From Hallerella sp963652365 (lineage in GTDB: Bacteria; Fibrobacterota; Fibrobacteria; Fibrobacterales; Fibrobacteraceae): a DNA stretch of 64,000 nucleotides. The position numbers and the translations under genes are program-made. Below the pieces are notes generated by a model that saw nothing but the letters and a program-made list of their open reading frames with translations, made no database searches and was not told the DNA's origin. How positions within the stretch are numbered: position 1 is the first letter of the stretch; every line of letters starts with the position of its first letter. The DNA lies in assembly GCA_963652365.1 (NCBI GenBank), contig CAVJTH010000001.1, positions 124,001 through 188,000 on the forward strand, read 5' to 3'. This document shows, piece after piece, positions 8,311-17,366 of the stretch.

Positions 8311-9623
8311 TGTTCGCGCTGGTTTCCGAATACCCCGAAACGACGGTTCTGTTCCTTGTTGTGATAGGGCTTTTGGTCTATGTGTGGAAAAAGAGACTGG
8401 ATTTTTTCTCGCCGGCGACGATTTACATCTTTTTCCAGTGCCTGACCCTGGCGTTTGCCTATTTGCGTCTTGACCATGCGATGACGCCTTTTCACGCGAA
8501 GACTTGGTTCGTCTGGCTGGGCGCACTGCTTTCCTTTTCGTCGGCGTGCCTGCTTTTCGAATGGAGTGGAATCCAGACGAAAGGTCGCGAAATTGCGGAA
8601 GATTCGACCTACAACTGGAAACTGCACTTTGTCTTTTCCTGTCTTGTCTTGCTTGCCTACCTGGTCGGCGTCTTTGGAATCGTCAAGATTGTCGGAAATC
8701 TCATCCTGTTTTCGGGCAACGCCAGCCACTGGGCGTCGCGAAAGGTGGATTACGGGCTCTATGCGCAGTTCTTTTCGAGCGCTCCGCTTGTCATTCTGAT
8801 GTTTGGCGTTTCGATGTTCCGGTCGCTCAATCCGGTACGCTGGATTCGCTGGATTTCGAGATTCGTCGTTCCCGCGATTTGCGTGCTGAGCGTTTGTGCC
8901 TATCCAAGCCGTACGACTTTTTTCATGTGCGTCGGGTTCGTGGTCATCCTGTTCAATTTCCTGTGCCGACGGATTTCCGTAGTCCTGATTGCCTCGCTGA
9001 TGGTCCTTGGAATCGTCGCCTTTGTCTTTGTCGCTTCTGCCCGTTCGCAGTATGGCGGGAATTCCTCGTTCAGGTCGATGACGATGGATGCCGCGATGAC
9101 GATGCCGTACAAGTATGTCGCGAACAATTACTGGAACCTGGACTATGCGGTGAATCCTCCGCCGGACAGGGAAATTCACCCCTTTACGTATGGAATCGAC
9201 TTTTTTTCGGGGATGCTCGAATATTTCCGCATCGTCTCCCCTCTGAAAAACAGTTTCGGCTGGGATGGCATCTACAACGAAAGCGTCCAGAAAATTCCGG
9301 GCTACAACACGACGGGATATCTGTGGGAAATCTACAAGGATTTTGGGCTTCCCGGATGCTTTGCCGTGCCGTTTCTTGTCGGTCTCGGGATGAGCGTTCT
9401 CTACGCCAGGCTCAAGCGGGGAAAAAATCCGCAGAGGGTGATGCTCTATACGTTTCTGATTTACTTTGTGGGCTTCTGGTTCTTTATCGCGGGCTACAAG
9501 CAAGGAATCTTTTGGGCCTGGGGATTCCTTGTCTGGGCTGTTTCCTCCATTTGCAGGCTACCGGCAAAGCCTCTTCCTGAAATACCCGAAGAGAAGCGCG
9601 CTCAGAGCGACGTCTCCGGTTAG
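8310..9623 (+). CDS. Oligosaccharide repeat-unit polymerase (Wzy-like)
   Basis: 437 residues with 10 or more hydrophobic segments and a large periplasmic loop (residues ~250-340). The late segment NTTGYLWEIYKDFGLPGCFAVPFLVG resembles the conserved YxDFGxxG region of O-antigen/capsule polymerases. Such proteins join lipid-linked repeat units at the periplasmic face. The start overlaps the PCP stop, so it is coupled to the export genes. Its 3' end overlaps the convergent flippase gene by 66 bases. The family call rests on topology, context and the motif. Confidence 0.8.
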   Translation: MFALVSEYPETTVLFLVVIGLLVYVWKKRLDFFSPATIYIFFQCLTLAFAYLRLDHAMTPFHAKTWFVWLGALLSFSSACLLFEWSGIQTKGREIAEDSTYNWKLHFVFSCLVLLAYLVGVFGIVKIVGNLILFSGNASHWASRKVDYGLYAQFFSSAPLVILMFGVSMFRSLNPVRWIRWISRFVVPAICVLSVCAYPSRTTFFMCVGFVVILFNFLCRRISVVLIASLMVLGIVAFVFVASARSQYGGNSSFRSMTMDAAMTMPYKYVANNYWNLDYAVNPPPDREIHPFTYGIDFFSGMLEYFRIVSPLKNSFGWDGIYNESVQKIPGYNTTGYLWEIYKDFGLPGCFAVPFLVGLGMSVLYARLKRGKNPQRVMLYTFLIYFVGFWFFIAGYKQGIFWAWGFLVWAVSSICRLPAKPLPEIPEEKRAQSDVSG

Positions 9624-10802
9624 CGCGCAAAGCGGAATCGCGCGGAAGCCTAGCCCGAGACTCGGCAACGCGAACACGGCGAACGCGTTGAGCGCTCCGC
9701 CTAAAAAGATGAACGCGACGTATGTCCAGAGCCTCTTTTCCTTGAGCATGGTCGCGACGAGGCTCATGCGAAAGGCTTGCAGGACGATGGAAAACGCGAG
9801 GACGGAAAGAGAGGTCGCTCCGAAGGCGAGAATTTCCGGGCTCTTGCCGATGGGAGATGCGAAGAAAAGTACTTTTAGGCAAAATTCGGGGCATATCCAT
9901 GCGGGAGATGCGCAAAGCGCGATGAACGCGGTGAATGTCGCGATGTCCTTTGCGTGAAAGTTCGGGTCGCTCGAATCTTGTTTCGAAACGAGCGAAGACG
10001 AGATGAAGTTCACCATCAGCCCCGAGGCGAGGAGGATAAGCTTGTGCGCGTAGTTGTATCCGCTGAACGGTTCGCGCGGCGCGAAGAAGTCCATCGCGTA
10101 GAGCCCGAGCGGCAGATAGAGGAAGCTCGCGAGGCTCGAAAGGGCGAAGGGAAACGCCTTTCCGAGCATGAGACGGATGAACAGGACGCTGCGATGTCCG
10201 AACTTCAGGATTCTGGGGCGGAGAGCCGCGGTCGCTCCGAAGCCCCAGGCGGGAAGCGCGGCGATGACCATCGAAAGGGCGATGCCTTCGAGGCTTTGCG
10301 TGCGGAGGTAGAACAGGGAAAATACCATGACCGCGGCGTATGAAGTCGCGTGCAGCGCCTTGGAAAGGAGCAGCCTTTTCCAGAATTTTCCGCAGATGAA
10401 GTACCAGTCGAAAAATGCGTGCTGGAAGAGAAGGCCGAACGCGAGGATGAACTCGCTCCGGAATACGGGGTGGTTCCTTCGGACGGCGCAGGCGAAGAGG
10501 GCCATCAGGAGCATCGATGAAAAGGCGAGCGCGTATCGCAGCTGGAACGCAAAGTCCAGCAGCTTTCCCTTGACGGCGTTCTTTCCGAAAAAGGCGAGCA
10601 GGAGGGTGGTCGTTCCGAAGTCGGCGAACGCGGTAAAGATCGTGTAGTCGCTCTGCAGCACCCCGAAATAGGCGAAATCGACGTTTCCCAGGTTTTTCGC
10701 GATGACGTTTCCGGCAAGGAAGACTACAATCTGGATGAGAAGATTCACCGCAGAAATAAAGATTCCGATTCGAATGGTCCGAAAAGTGCCCGACACGCAC
10801 AC
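9558..10802 (-). CDS. Polysaccharide flippase (Wzx / MVF-like)
   Basis: 414 residues, about 12 hydrophobic helices. The N-terminal pattern (FISAVNLLIQIVVFLAGNVIAKNLG) is typical of the polysaccharide transport (PST) branch of the MOP superfamily, which flips undecaprenyl-linked units across the inner membrane. GTG 10802 is the longest start; another GTG 6 bases in is possible. The gene is convergent with and overlaps the polymerase gene. With OPX, PCP and Wzy it completes a Wzx/Wzy-type pathway, although no glycosyltransferase is nearby. Confidence 0.82.
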   Translation of the reverse strand: MCVSGTFRTIRIGIFISAVNLLIQIVVFLAGNVIAKNLGNVDFAYFGVLQSDYTIFTAFADFGTTTLLLAFFGKNAVKGKLLDFAFQLRYALAFSSMLLMALFACAVRRNHPVFRSEFILAFGLLFQHAFFDWYFICGKFWKRLLLSKALHATSYAAVMVFSLFYLRTQSLEGIALSMVIAALPAWGFGATAALRPRILKFGHRSVLFIRLMLGKAFPFALSSLASFLYLPLGLYAMDFFAPREPFSGYNYAHKLILLASGLMVNFISSSLVSKQDSSDPNFHAKDIATFTAFIALCASPAWICPEFCLKVLFFASPIGKSPEILAFGATSLSVLAFSIVLQAFRMSLVATMLKEKRLWTYVAFIFLGGALNAFAVFALPSLGLGFRAIPLCALTGDVALSALLFGYFRKRLCR

Positions 10803-10842
10803 AAAAATACTTGATTCCTTTTCTAAACGAGACGCTTTTTTC

Positions 10843-10850
10843 TATTTTTG
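10843..10850 (+). promoter_or_regulatory. TAnnTTTG-like promoter element upstream of tRNA-Leu
   Basis: TATTTTTG fits the Bacteroidetes -7 consensus TAnnTTTG and ends 10 bases before the tRNA. No convincing -33 element is visible at the expected distance. Confidence 0.4.
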
Positions 10851-10860
10851 GCTTCGAAAC

Positions 10861-10940
10861 GCGAGAGTGGCGGAATTGGCAGACGCACCAGACTTAGGAT
10901 CTGGCGAGAAATCGTGAGGGTTCGACTCCCTCCCCTCGCA
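10861..10940 (+). tRNA. tRNA-Leu (anticodon TAG)
   Basis: 80-nt class II tRNA. Anticodon stem CCAGA/TCTGG with loop CTTAGGA gives anticodon TAG. The variable arm is CGA-GAAA-TCG, the T arm is GAGGG-TTCGACT-CCCTC, and the D loop carries GG (AATTGGCAGA). Acceptor GCGAGAG pairs with CCCTCGC except for an A6-C67 mismatch. The discriminator is A, and CCA is not encoded. Confidence 0.95.
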
Positions 10941-10972
10941 TTCCTATCGAGTTTTTCACTTATGGAGACAAC

Positions 10973-12226
10973 ATGACCGTTTCGATTAAAGAAACCAGCT
11001 CTACAGTCCGCAATGTCGAAATCGCCATTCCCCAGGAAGCCCTGAAGGCTCCTTTCGAGAAGAAGGTGACCCAGTACCGCAAGGAAGTGCAACTGAAAGG
11101 TTTCCGCGCGGGAGCTACCCCGCGCCACGTCATCGTTTCGCGCTTTGGCAAGATGATTCGCCAGGAATGCGTCGAGGAACTGATGAACAGCACGCTGAGC
11201 GACGAGCTGAAGAAGGCGAACCTCATTCCGGTTTCCCGCGTCAAGGTCGAGAACTTCAAGGACGACGAAAAGGCCGACATCTCGTTTACCGCGATTGTCG
11301 AAGTCGATCCGGAAATCGACATCAAGGGCTACGAGAGCCTTGGAATCGCCGTTCCCGATGTGGCGGTCTCCGAAGACGAAGTCAAGACGGAACTGAACCG
11401 CGTGTTGCAGATGTATTCGTCGGCGGAATCCGTCGAACGCGAATCGAAGAAGGGCGACGTCGTTGTCGGCAACTACATCGAAGTGACTATCGACGGCGAA
11501 TCGAAGGAAATTCCGGAAGACAGCGAATTCCGTACGCTTCTCGGCGAATCGTCCTCCCCGGGATTTGACGAAGGGCTTACCGGCGTGAAGAAGGGCGATC
11601 GCAAGGACATTCACTTTGTGTACCCCGCAGACCACAAGGACGAACAGTATCGCGGCAAGACTGCCGATTTCAAGGTCGAAGTGACCGATGTCCGCGAAAT
11701 CCGCGCTCCGAAGATGGACGAGGAATTTTTCAAGAAGGTCGGCGTCAAGGACGAAGCCGAACTCAAGGACAATGTCCAGACGAGCCTTTTCAACAACAAG
11801 CGGAACCTCGCCAAGAGCAAGGCGCTGAACGAAGCGATTGACAAGCTGATCGAGGCGAACCCGTTTGACGTTCCCCATGCCCGGGTGGTCGATCTCGTCA
11901 AGTACACGCTCAAGCGTCATGCCGGCACGAACGAAGACGTCGAACCCACCGAAGAGGAACTCAAGAATCTCGAACCGGAAGCCATCCGCGAAATCAAGAA
12001 GCACCGCATTCTGGAATTTATCGCCAACAGGGAAAAGCTCAAGCCCAGCCAGGCGATGGTCGATGCCCGTATCGAGGAAATCGCCAAGGCTTACGGAGTC
12101 GAAGCGCCTGCCCTGAAGGACCACTTCCGCCAGTCCGGTCGCACGGTCGCTCTCCGCGACGAGCTTCGCGTGGAAATGGCTTCCGACCTGCTTGTCGGCA
12201 TCAAGCACGAAGAGGCTGCCAAGTAA
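10973..12226 (+). CDS. tig: Trigger factor (ribosome-associated chaperone / PPIase)
   Basis: 417 residues with the three family domains: ribosome-binding domain with the GFRAGATPRHVI loop (family motif GFRxGxxP) near residue 43, a FKBP-like PPIase domain with GDVVVGNYIEV, PGFDEGLTGVKKGD and the FHVVYP-like strand (here HFVYP) around 160-235, and a helical C-terminal chaperone domain (250-417). It begins the tig-clpP-clpX-lon run. Confidence 0.97.
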   Translation: MTVSIKETSSTVRNVEIAIPQEALKAPFEKKVTQYRKEVQLKGFRAGATPRHVIVSRFGKMIRQECVEELMNSTLSDELKKANLIPVSRVKVENFKDDEKADISFTAIVEVDPEIDIKGYESLGIAVPDVAVSEDEVKTELNRVLQMYSSAESVERESKKGDVVVGNYIEVTIDGESKEIPEDSEFRTLLGESSSPGFDEGLTGVKKGDRKDIHFVYPADHKDEQYRGKTADFKVEVTDVREIRAPKMDEEFFKKVGVKDEAELKDNVQTSLFNNKRNLAKSKALNEAIDKLIEANPFDVPHARVVDLVKYTLKRHAGTNEDVEPTEEELKNLEPEAIREIKKHRILEFIANREKLKPSQAMVDARIEEIAKAYGVEAPALKDHFRQSGRTVALRDELRVEMASDLLVGIKHEEAAK

Positions 12227-12242
12227 CTTTTAGGGGAAATCC

Positions 12243-12827
12243 ATGGTCATTCCAACCATCATTGAAAACACCGGTCACGGTGAACGCGCCTACGACATCT
12301 ATTCCAGGCTTCTCAAGGAACGCATCATCTTTCTCGGGACGCCGATAAATGACGAAGTCGCGAACAACGTGATGGCCCAGATGATCTTCCTGGAATACGA
12401 GAATCCCGAGAAGGACATTACCCTGTACATCAACAGCCCGGGCGGCTACGTGTCTGCCGGGCTTGCCATCTACGATACGATGCAGCACATTCGCCCGAAC
12501 GTGGCGACGATCTGCGTCGGGGACAGCATCTCGATGGCGGCGATCCTGCTCGCTTCGGGGACAAAGGGCAAGCGTTACGCGCTCCCGCATTCCCGGATCA
12601 TGCTGCACCAGCCGTCGGGCGCGGTGACTGGCCAATCAACGGACATCCAGGTCCATGCGAAGGAACTGGTCCGTACGCGCGAAATGCTCTCGCAGATTAT
12701 CGCCGAGCATTCCGGGCGGTCGATCGAAGAAGTCCGCGAAAAGACGGAACGCGACTTTTTCCTGACTCCGGAAGAGGCTCTGGAATTTGGCGTGATCGAT
12801 GAAATTTTCAAACCGCACAAGGTCTAG
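12243..12827 (+). CDS. clpP: ATP-dependent Clp protease proteolytic subunit
   Basis: 194 residues, canonical length. Catalytic triad visible as Ser97 (GDSISMAAILL), His122 (RIMLHQPSG) and Asp171 (ERDFFLTPEEA). The nucleophile context GDSISM differs slightly from the usual GQAASM. It forms the tetradecameric peptidase that partners with ClpX, encoded 31 bases downstream. Confidence 0.98.
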   Translation: MVIPTIIENTGHGERAYDIYSRLLKERIIFLGTPINDEVANNVMAQMIFLEYENPEKDITLYINSPGGYVSAGLAIYDTMQHIRPNVATICVGDSISMAAILLASGTKGKRYALPHSRIMLHQPSGAVTGQSTDIQVHAKELVRTREMLSQIIAEHSGRSIEEVREKTERDFFLTPEEALEFGVIDEIFKPHKV

Positions 12828-12858
12828 GCCTAGCGCTTAGAAGAGAAGGGTCGCTTCG

Positions 12859-14124
12859 ATGTACAAGAGCGGAAAGAATCATTCCCAGATTTCGTGCAGC
12901 TTTTGCGGAAAGCCCGCGGAGCAGGTCGTGAAGATGATCTCCGGCGCGAATGTCCACATTTGCAACGAATGCGTGTCGGCGTGCTACAATCTTCTGTTGG
13001 ACGACCTGGCGAAAGACGCCGCCAAGGCGAGAGCCGAAGCGGCAAAGGCTCCGCTCCCGACGCCGAAAGAACTGAAGGCTCATCTCGACGAGTTCGTCAT
13101 TGGACAGGACGATGCGAAAACGGCTCTTTCTGTCGCGGTGTACAATCATTACAAGCGCCTTCGCGATGTCGATGCGAACGGCGGAAAGAAACCGGCGGAC
13201 GACGTGGAAATCGAAAAGTCGAACCTGCTTCTGGTCGGTCCGACGGGAAGCGGCAAGACGCTTCTCGCCCAGACGCTCGCCCGTTTTCTGAACGTTCCCT
13301 TTTCGATCGCCGACGCGACGGTTCTCACCGAAGCGGGCTATGTCGGCGAAGACGTGGAAAACATCCTGGTGCGGCTTCTGCAGGCCGCGGACTATGACGT
13401 GGCGCGCGCGGAACGCGGCATCATCTTCATCGACGAAATCGACAAGATCGCGCGCAAGACGGCGAACCCCTCGATTACGCGCGACGTTTCGGGCGAAGGC
13501 GTGCAGCAGGGACTTCTGAAGATCCTGGAAGGCACCGTCGCCGCGGTTCCGCCCAAGGGCGGACGGAAGCATCCGGAGCAGAGCCTCGTGCAAATCAACA
13601 CGAAGAACATCCTCTTTGTCTGCGGCGGCGCTTTCGAAACGCTCGACAAGATCATCGCCCACCGCGTAAACCAGGGCGGCATGGGATTTGGCGCGGACAT
13701 CCGCACCGAGAAGGACAATTCCCTTTCCAGGCTTTTCAAGCAGCTCGAACCGGACGACCTGATTCACTTCGGGCTGATGCCGGAACTTGTCGGTCGCCTG
13801 CCGATTGTCGTCGCCTTGCAGGAACTCGACGAGACGGCGCTGAAGCGGATTCTGACCGAGCCGAGGAACGCGATCGTCAAGCAGTTTGTCAAGCTGTTCA
13901 AGATAGACGGAATCGATCTGTCCTTTACGGACGACGGCATTTCGGAGATCGTCGCCTTTACGCTGGAACGGAAAACGGGAGCCAGAGGCCTTCGCTCGAT
14001 CGTGGAACGCACGCTCCAGAAGGCCATGTATGAATTGCCCGGGTCCGGCATCAAGAAGTTTGTCGTCGATCGGGAACTGGTCAAGAAGGCCTTGACGCAA
14101 GATAACGAAAAAAATGTCGCTTGA
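12859..14124 (+). CDS. clpX: ATP-dependent Clp protease ATP-binding subunit ClpX
   Basis: 421 residues. N-terminal zinc-binding domain with Cys13, Cys16, Cys35 and Cys38. AAA+ core with Walker A GPTGSGKT (near residue 118), Walker B IIFIDEIDKI and the RGLRSIVE sensor-2 region. The RYVGEDVEN-like segment is present as GYVGEDVENILVRLLQAADYD. It unfolds substrates and feeds them to ClpP. Confidence 0.98.
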   Translation: MYKSGKNHSQISCSFCGKPAEQVVKMISGANVHICNECVSACYNLLLDDLAKDAAKARAEAAKAPLPTPKELKAHLDEFVIGQDDAKTALSVAVYNHYKRLRDVDANGGKKPADDVEIEKSNLLLVGPTGSGKTLLAQTLARFLNVPFSIADATVLTEAGYVGEDVENILVRLLQAADYDVARAERGIIFIDEIDKIARKTANPSITRDVSGEGVQQGLLKILEGTVAAVPPKGGRKHPEQSLVQINTKNILFVCGGAFETLDKIIAHRVNQGGMGFGADIRTEKDNSLSRLFKQLEPDDLIHFGLMPELVGRLPIVVALQELDETALKRILTEPRNAIVKQFVKLFKIDGIDLSFTDDGISEIVAFTLERKTGARGLRSIVERTLQKAMYELPGSGIKKFVVDRELVKKALTQDNEKNVA

Positions 14125-14133
14125 GGATTTGGT

Positions 14134-16527
14134 TTGAAAAAGACGACTCCTGATTCCGAGAATTTTCTAGAAACCGTCGCCTTGGATCTGTCGCACGATT
14201 TTCCGCTGCTTCCCTTGCGCGATGCCTTGGTGACGCCGGGAGCTTCGACGCGGGTTCTCGTCGGTCGCGAAATTTCGCAGAACGCTCTGCAGGCATCGAG
14301 GGCCTACCATGACCTGATCCTGCTTGCGCTTCAACCCGATCCGGACAAGGAAGCGGTCGCGCTCGAAGATCTGCCCAAGGTGGGAGTTCTCGCCCATGTC
14401 CAGTCCGTAAGCGCCCTTCCGAACGGCTGCTGGCGGGTCCTGCTCGAAGGCATTGTCGTCGTCGATCTGGTGAACCCGGAAATCCTTGCGGACAGGAACT
14501 ATTTTTCGTCGCATATTTCCCTTCGCCATTACGCTCCGGTCGATGATTCGCTTTCCAAGGTGATCGCCAAGGAAGGCGTCCGGCTTTTTGAACGCTATGC
14601 GGGGTTGCAGAACCTTTCGCCGGATATCGTGCACGATGTCATGTCCAAGGAAGATCCCTTTTCCACATACATGGCGATGCTTCCCTTTGTGCGCGTGACG
14701 CCGGCCCAGAAGCAAAAGGCGCTCGAACAGGAAAACCTGGATTCTCTCGGACGGGCGATCAATGCGTATCTCCAGGCGGCTCTCGACGTGGAAAGCGTCG
14801 TGGAACATGTCCGGGACGATGTCCAGCAGAAAATGCAGCAGAACCAGAAGGATTGGCTCATCAGCGAGCAGATTCGGATGCTGCAAAGCGAAATTTCGGA
14901 TGGCGATTGCGACGAAATCGACAAGCTGGAAAGGAAAGTCAAGGAAAAGCGCTTTTCGGCGGCTATCCAGGAGAAGCTCGACGAGGAATTCGGGCGGATG
15001 CGCCTGATGCAGCCCGCAAGCCCGGAATATGCCGTCTCGCGCAACTATATCGACTGGTTCCTTTCGATTCCGTATGGAGTCTATACGGATACCGCGCTGG
15101 ACCTGAAGAAGGTCAAGAAGAATCTGGACGCGAAGCATTTTGGCCTGGAAAAGGTCAAGGAGCGAATTCTCGAATATGTCGCCGTGCTGAAGCAGACCGG
15201 TGCGGAAAACAAGGCTCCGATTATCTGTCTGGTGGGGCCTCCGGGCGTGGGAAAGACGACGCTCGTGCGGTCTATCGCGGAATCTCTGGGCAGGAACTTT
15301 GCCCGGGTGACGCTCGGCGGCGTGCAGGACGAGGCGGAAATCCGCGGACACCGTCGCACGTATATCGGTTCGATGCCCGGGCGCTTTGTCCAGGCGCTGC
15401 GACACGCGAAATGCATGAACCCCGTCATCCTGCTCGACGAAATCGACAAGATGGGAAACGACTATCGGGGCGATCCGGCGAGCGCGATGCTCGAAGTCCT
15501 CGACCCGGAACTCAACCCGGATTTCAACGACCACTTTATGGAAGTCGGGCTGGACTTTTCGAAGGTGCTCTTTGTCGCGACGGCAAATTCGGAATCGTCG
15601 ATCCCGGCTCCGCTCGAAGATCGGATGGAAGTCGTTCGCCTGCCCGGATACTATCCGCACGAAAAGCTCGCGATCGCAAAGGATTACCTGATTCCGAAGG
15701 CGCTGAAGAATTGCGGCGTTTCGGACGCTTCGTCGATTGCGTTTAGCGATGAATCCATCCAGAAGATCTTGCGCGGCTACACGCGGGAAGCCGGCGTCCG
15801 CGAACTGGAACGCATGGTCGAATCCGTCGTGCGCAAGCGGGTCAAGGAAACCCTGATGGGGAAGACGGGAAAGCTTGCGCTCACCCCGAAACTGGTCGAA
15901 AAGTATCTGGGCGTGCCGCGCTTCCTGGACAATCGCTTGCCGCAGCCCGGGCGTTTCGGCGTCATCACGGGACTCGCCTGGACATCTGTCGGCGGGGAAA
16001 TCCTCCTGATCGAATCGAAGCTGCTTTCGGGACGCGGGCACCTGCTTCTCACCGGAAAGCTCGGCGACGTGATGAAGGAATCCGCGCAGATAGCCTTGAG
16101 CCTTGTACGCGAAAGACTCCAGCGGTTCGATATCGACCCGGCGATCGTGCGGAAGACGGACATCCACGTCCACGTTCCCGAAGGCGCGGTTCCGAAAGAC
16201 GGTCCCTCGGCCGGCATCGCTCTCACGCTGTCGCTTCTTTCCGCCTTTACGCGCATCCCGGTTTCGCCGGATGTCGCCTTTACGGGCGAAGTGAGCCTTT
16301 CCGGCGACCTGCTTCCGATCGGAGGCCTGAACGAAAAGGCGCTTGCCGCTCTGGATGCCGGTGTCAAGACGCTCTACCTTCCGAAGCAAAACGAAAAGGA
16401 TATTTCCGAATTGCCGGCTCCGGCGAAGAAGGGTCTCAAGATCTTTACGATGGAACACATCGACGACCTGATCGCGGTCCTGTTCCGTCAGCCGAAGAAA
16501 AAGTCCCGGGCGAAGAAAGATGGCTGA
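14134..16527 (+). CDS. lon: ATP-dependent protease Lon (TTG start)
   Basis: 797 residues. TTG 14134 is preceded by GAGG (14123-14126) that overlaps the clpX stop. Domains: N-terminal substrate-recognition region (residues ~25-220), coiled coil (~225-290), AAA+ module with Walker A GPPGVGKTT and Walker B VILLDEIDKM, and the C-terminal Ser-Lys protease domain with the catalytic Ser in PKDGPSAGIA and Lys in GGLNEKALAALDAG. The gene overlaps the YggS gene by 8 bases. Confidence 0.98.
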   Translation: MKKTTPDSENFLETVALDLSHDFPLLPLRDALVTPGASTRVLVGREISQNALQASRAYHDLILLALQPDPDKEAVALEDLPKVGVLAHVQSVSALPNGCWRVLLEGIVVVDLVNPEILADRNYFSSHISLRHYAPVDDSLSKVIAKEGVRLFERYAGLQNLSPDIVHDVMSKEDPFSTYMAMLPFVRVTPAQKQKALEQENLDSLGRAINAYLQAALDVESVVEHVRDDVQQKMQQNQKDWLISEQIRMLQSEISDGDCDEIDKLERKVKEKRFSAAIQEKLDEEFGRMRLMQPASPEYAVSRNYIDWFLSIPYGVYTDTALDLKKVKKNLDAKHFGLEKVKERILEYVAVLKQTGAENKAPIICLVGPPGVGKTTLVRSIAESLGRNFARVTLGGVQDEAEIRGHRRTYIGSMPGRFVQALRHAKCMNPVILLDEIDKMGNDYRGDPASAMLEVLDPELNPDFNDHFMEVGLDFSKVLFVATANSESSIPAPLEDRMEVVRLPGYYPHEKLAIAKDYLIPKALKNCGVSDASSIAFSDESIQKILRGYTREAGVRELERMVESVVRKRVKETLMGKTGKLALTPKLVEKYLGVPRFLDNRLPQPGRFGVITGLAWTSVGGEILLIESKLLSGRGHLLLTGKLGDVMKESAQIALSLVRERLQRFDIDPAIVRKTDIHVHVPEGAVPKDGPSAGIALTLSLLSAFTRIPVSPDVAFTGEVSLSGDLLPIGGLNEKALAALDAGVKTLYLPKQNEKDISELPAPAKKGLKIFTMEHIDDLIAVLFRQPKKKSRAKKDG

Positions 16528-17239
16528 ATTTTCCCTGGAAGAAATGCGCGCCGCGCACGAACGGCTCGAATCGCGGATTTCCCTAGCCTGTGAACGATGC
16601 GATCGGTCACGGGAAAGCGTTCGCCTTGTGTGGGTTTCCAAGTTCCACCCGATGGAATCCGTCGAAAAGGCGCTTCTCCTGGGTGCGAAGGACTTTGGCG
16701 AAAACCGCGTGCAGGAAGCGGTCGAAAAATTCAGCGTCAAGCGTCCGGGCGTGCGCTGCCACATCATTGGCCCGGTGCAGTCGAACAAGCTGAAAAAGGC
16801 GGCTCTCGTGGCGGACTGCATCCATTCCGTCGCAAGCGTCGAGGCCGTCGAAAAGCTCGAAAGAATCTGCGCCGAAGCGGACAGGACGCTCGACATTCTC
16901 TTTCAGGTAAACGCCGGCGAGGAAGAAACCAAGAGCGGGCTTTCCGTTCACGAGGCGGAAGCGTTTCTGCTTGCGCTCGAGAGGCATTCCCCGTGCGCGC
17001 ATCTTCGTTTTCGCGGCCTGATGACCATCGGAAAAAATACGGGTGTCGCGGAAGATTCCCGCGAGTGCTTTGCCTTCTTGCGAAACCTTGGGCGAAAGTT
17101 CCTGGACCGCGGCGGAATCTTTCGGGAGTTTGACCAGCTGTCGATGGGAATGACCGGAGACCTGGAAGTCGCCATCGAGGAAGGCGCGACGATGATCCGC
17201 GTGGGAACGGCGCTTTTTGGCGAACGCGAGAACCCTTGA
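16520..17239 (+). CDS. PLP homeostasis protein, YggS/PROSC family
   Basis: 239 residues, a single alanine-racemase-like TIM barrel without the C-terminal domain. The PLP lysine lies in VWVSKFHPME (family LVAVSKxxP). GENRVQE, HIIGPVQSNK (family HxIGxLQxNK), RGLMTIG and LSMGMTGDLEVAIEEGATMIRVGTALFG are all present. It binds pyridoxal phosphate and is not catalytic. The start overlaps the end of lon. Confidence 0.96.
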   Translation: MAEFSLEEMRAAHERLESRISLACERCDRSRESVRLVWVSKFHPMESVEKALLLGAKDFGENRVQEAVEKFSVKRPGVRCHIIGPVQSNKLKKAALVADCIHSVASVEAVEKLERICAEADRTLDILFQVNAGEEETKSGLSVHEAEAFLLALERHSPCAHLRFRGLMTIGKNTGVAEDSRECFAFLRNLGRKFLDRGGIFREFDQLSMGMTGDLEVAIEEGATMIRVGTALFGERENP

Positions 17240-17294
17240 CGGCTTTGACCGGGATTCCGGCGCTTAAATTGCAAATTTTTCAAAATTTCTTTTC

Positions 17295-17302
17295 TATTAT
17301 TG
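17295..17302 (+). promoter_or_regulatory. TAnnTTTG-like element upstream of purA
   Basis: TATTATTG within an AT-rich 127-bp gap, 64 bases before the purA ATG. One mismatch to the Bacteroidetes -7 consensus. A weak GU-containing hairpin (17312-17335) follows it in the leader. Confidence 0.3.
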
Positions 17303-17366
17303 AGGCGAAAAAGGGGTCGGGAAAAGCCCGGTCCTTTCCTTTCGCGTTTTTTTTCGAGAAGGACCT

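Noticed and set aside
9484..10800. Alternative minus-strand frame overlapping the flippase
   Set aside because: Arg/Pro-rich shadow of the hydrophobic flippase frame, which alone has membrane helices and family pattern.
10823..12208. Open frame of about 461 codons antisense to tig, running through tRNA-Leu
   Set aside because: Overlaps a tRNA and a clear trigger-factor gene; composition is that of a codon-bias shadow.
14167..16896. Open frame of about 909 codons antisense to lon
   Set aside because: It exactly shadows a conserved gene whose GC-rich third positions and avoidance of TTA, CTA and TCA codons leave the reverse frame open. The peptide is Arg/His/Asp-rich without any family motif.
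17309..17345. Possible terminator or riboswitch in the purA leader
   Set aside because: The hairpin needs GU pairs, its T run is interrupted and distant, and no purine-riboswitch core is visible.
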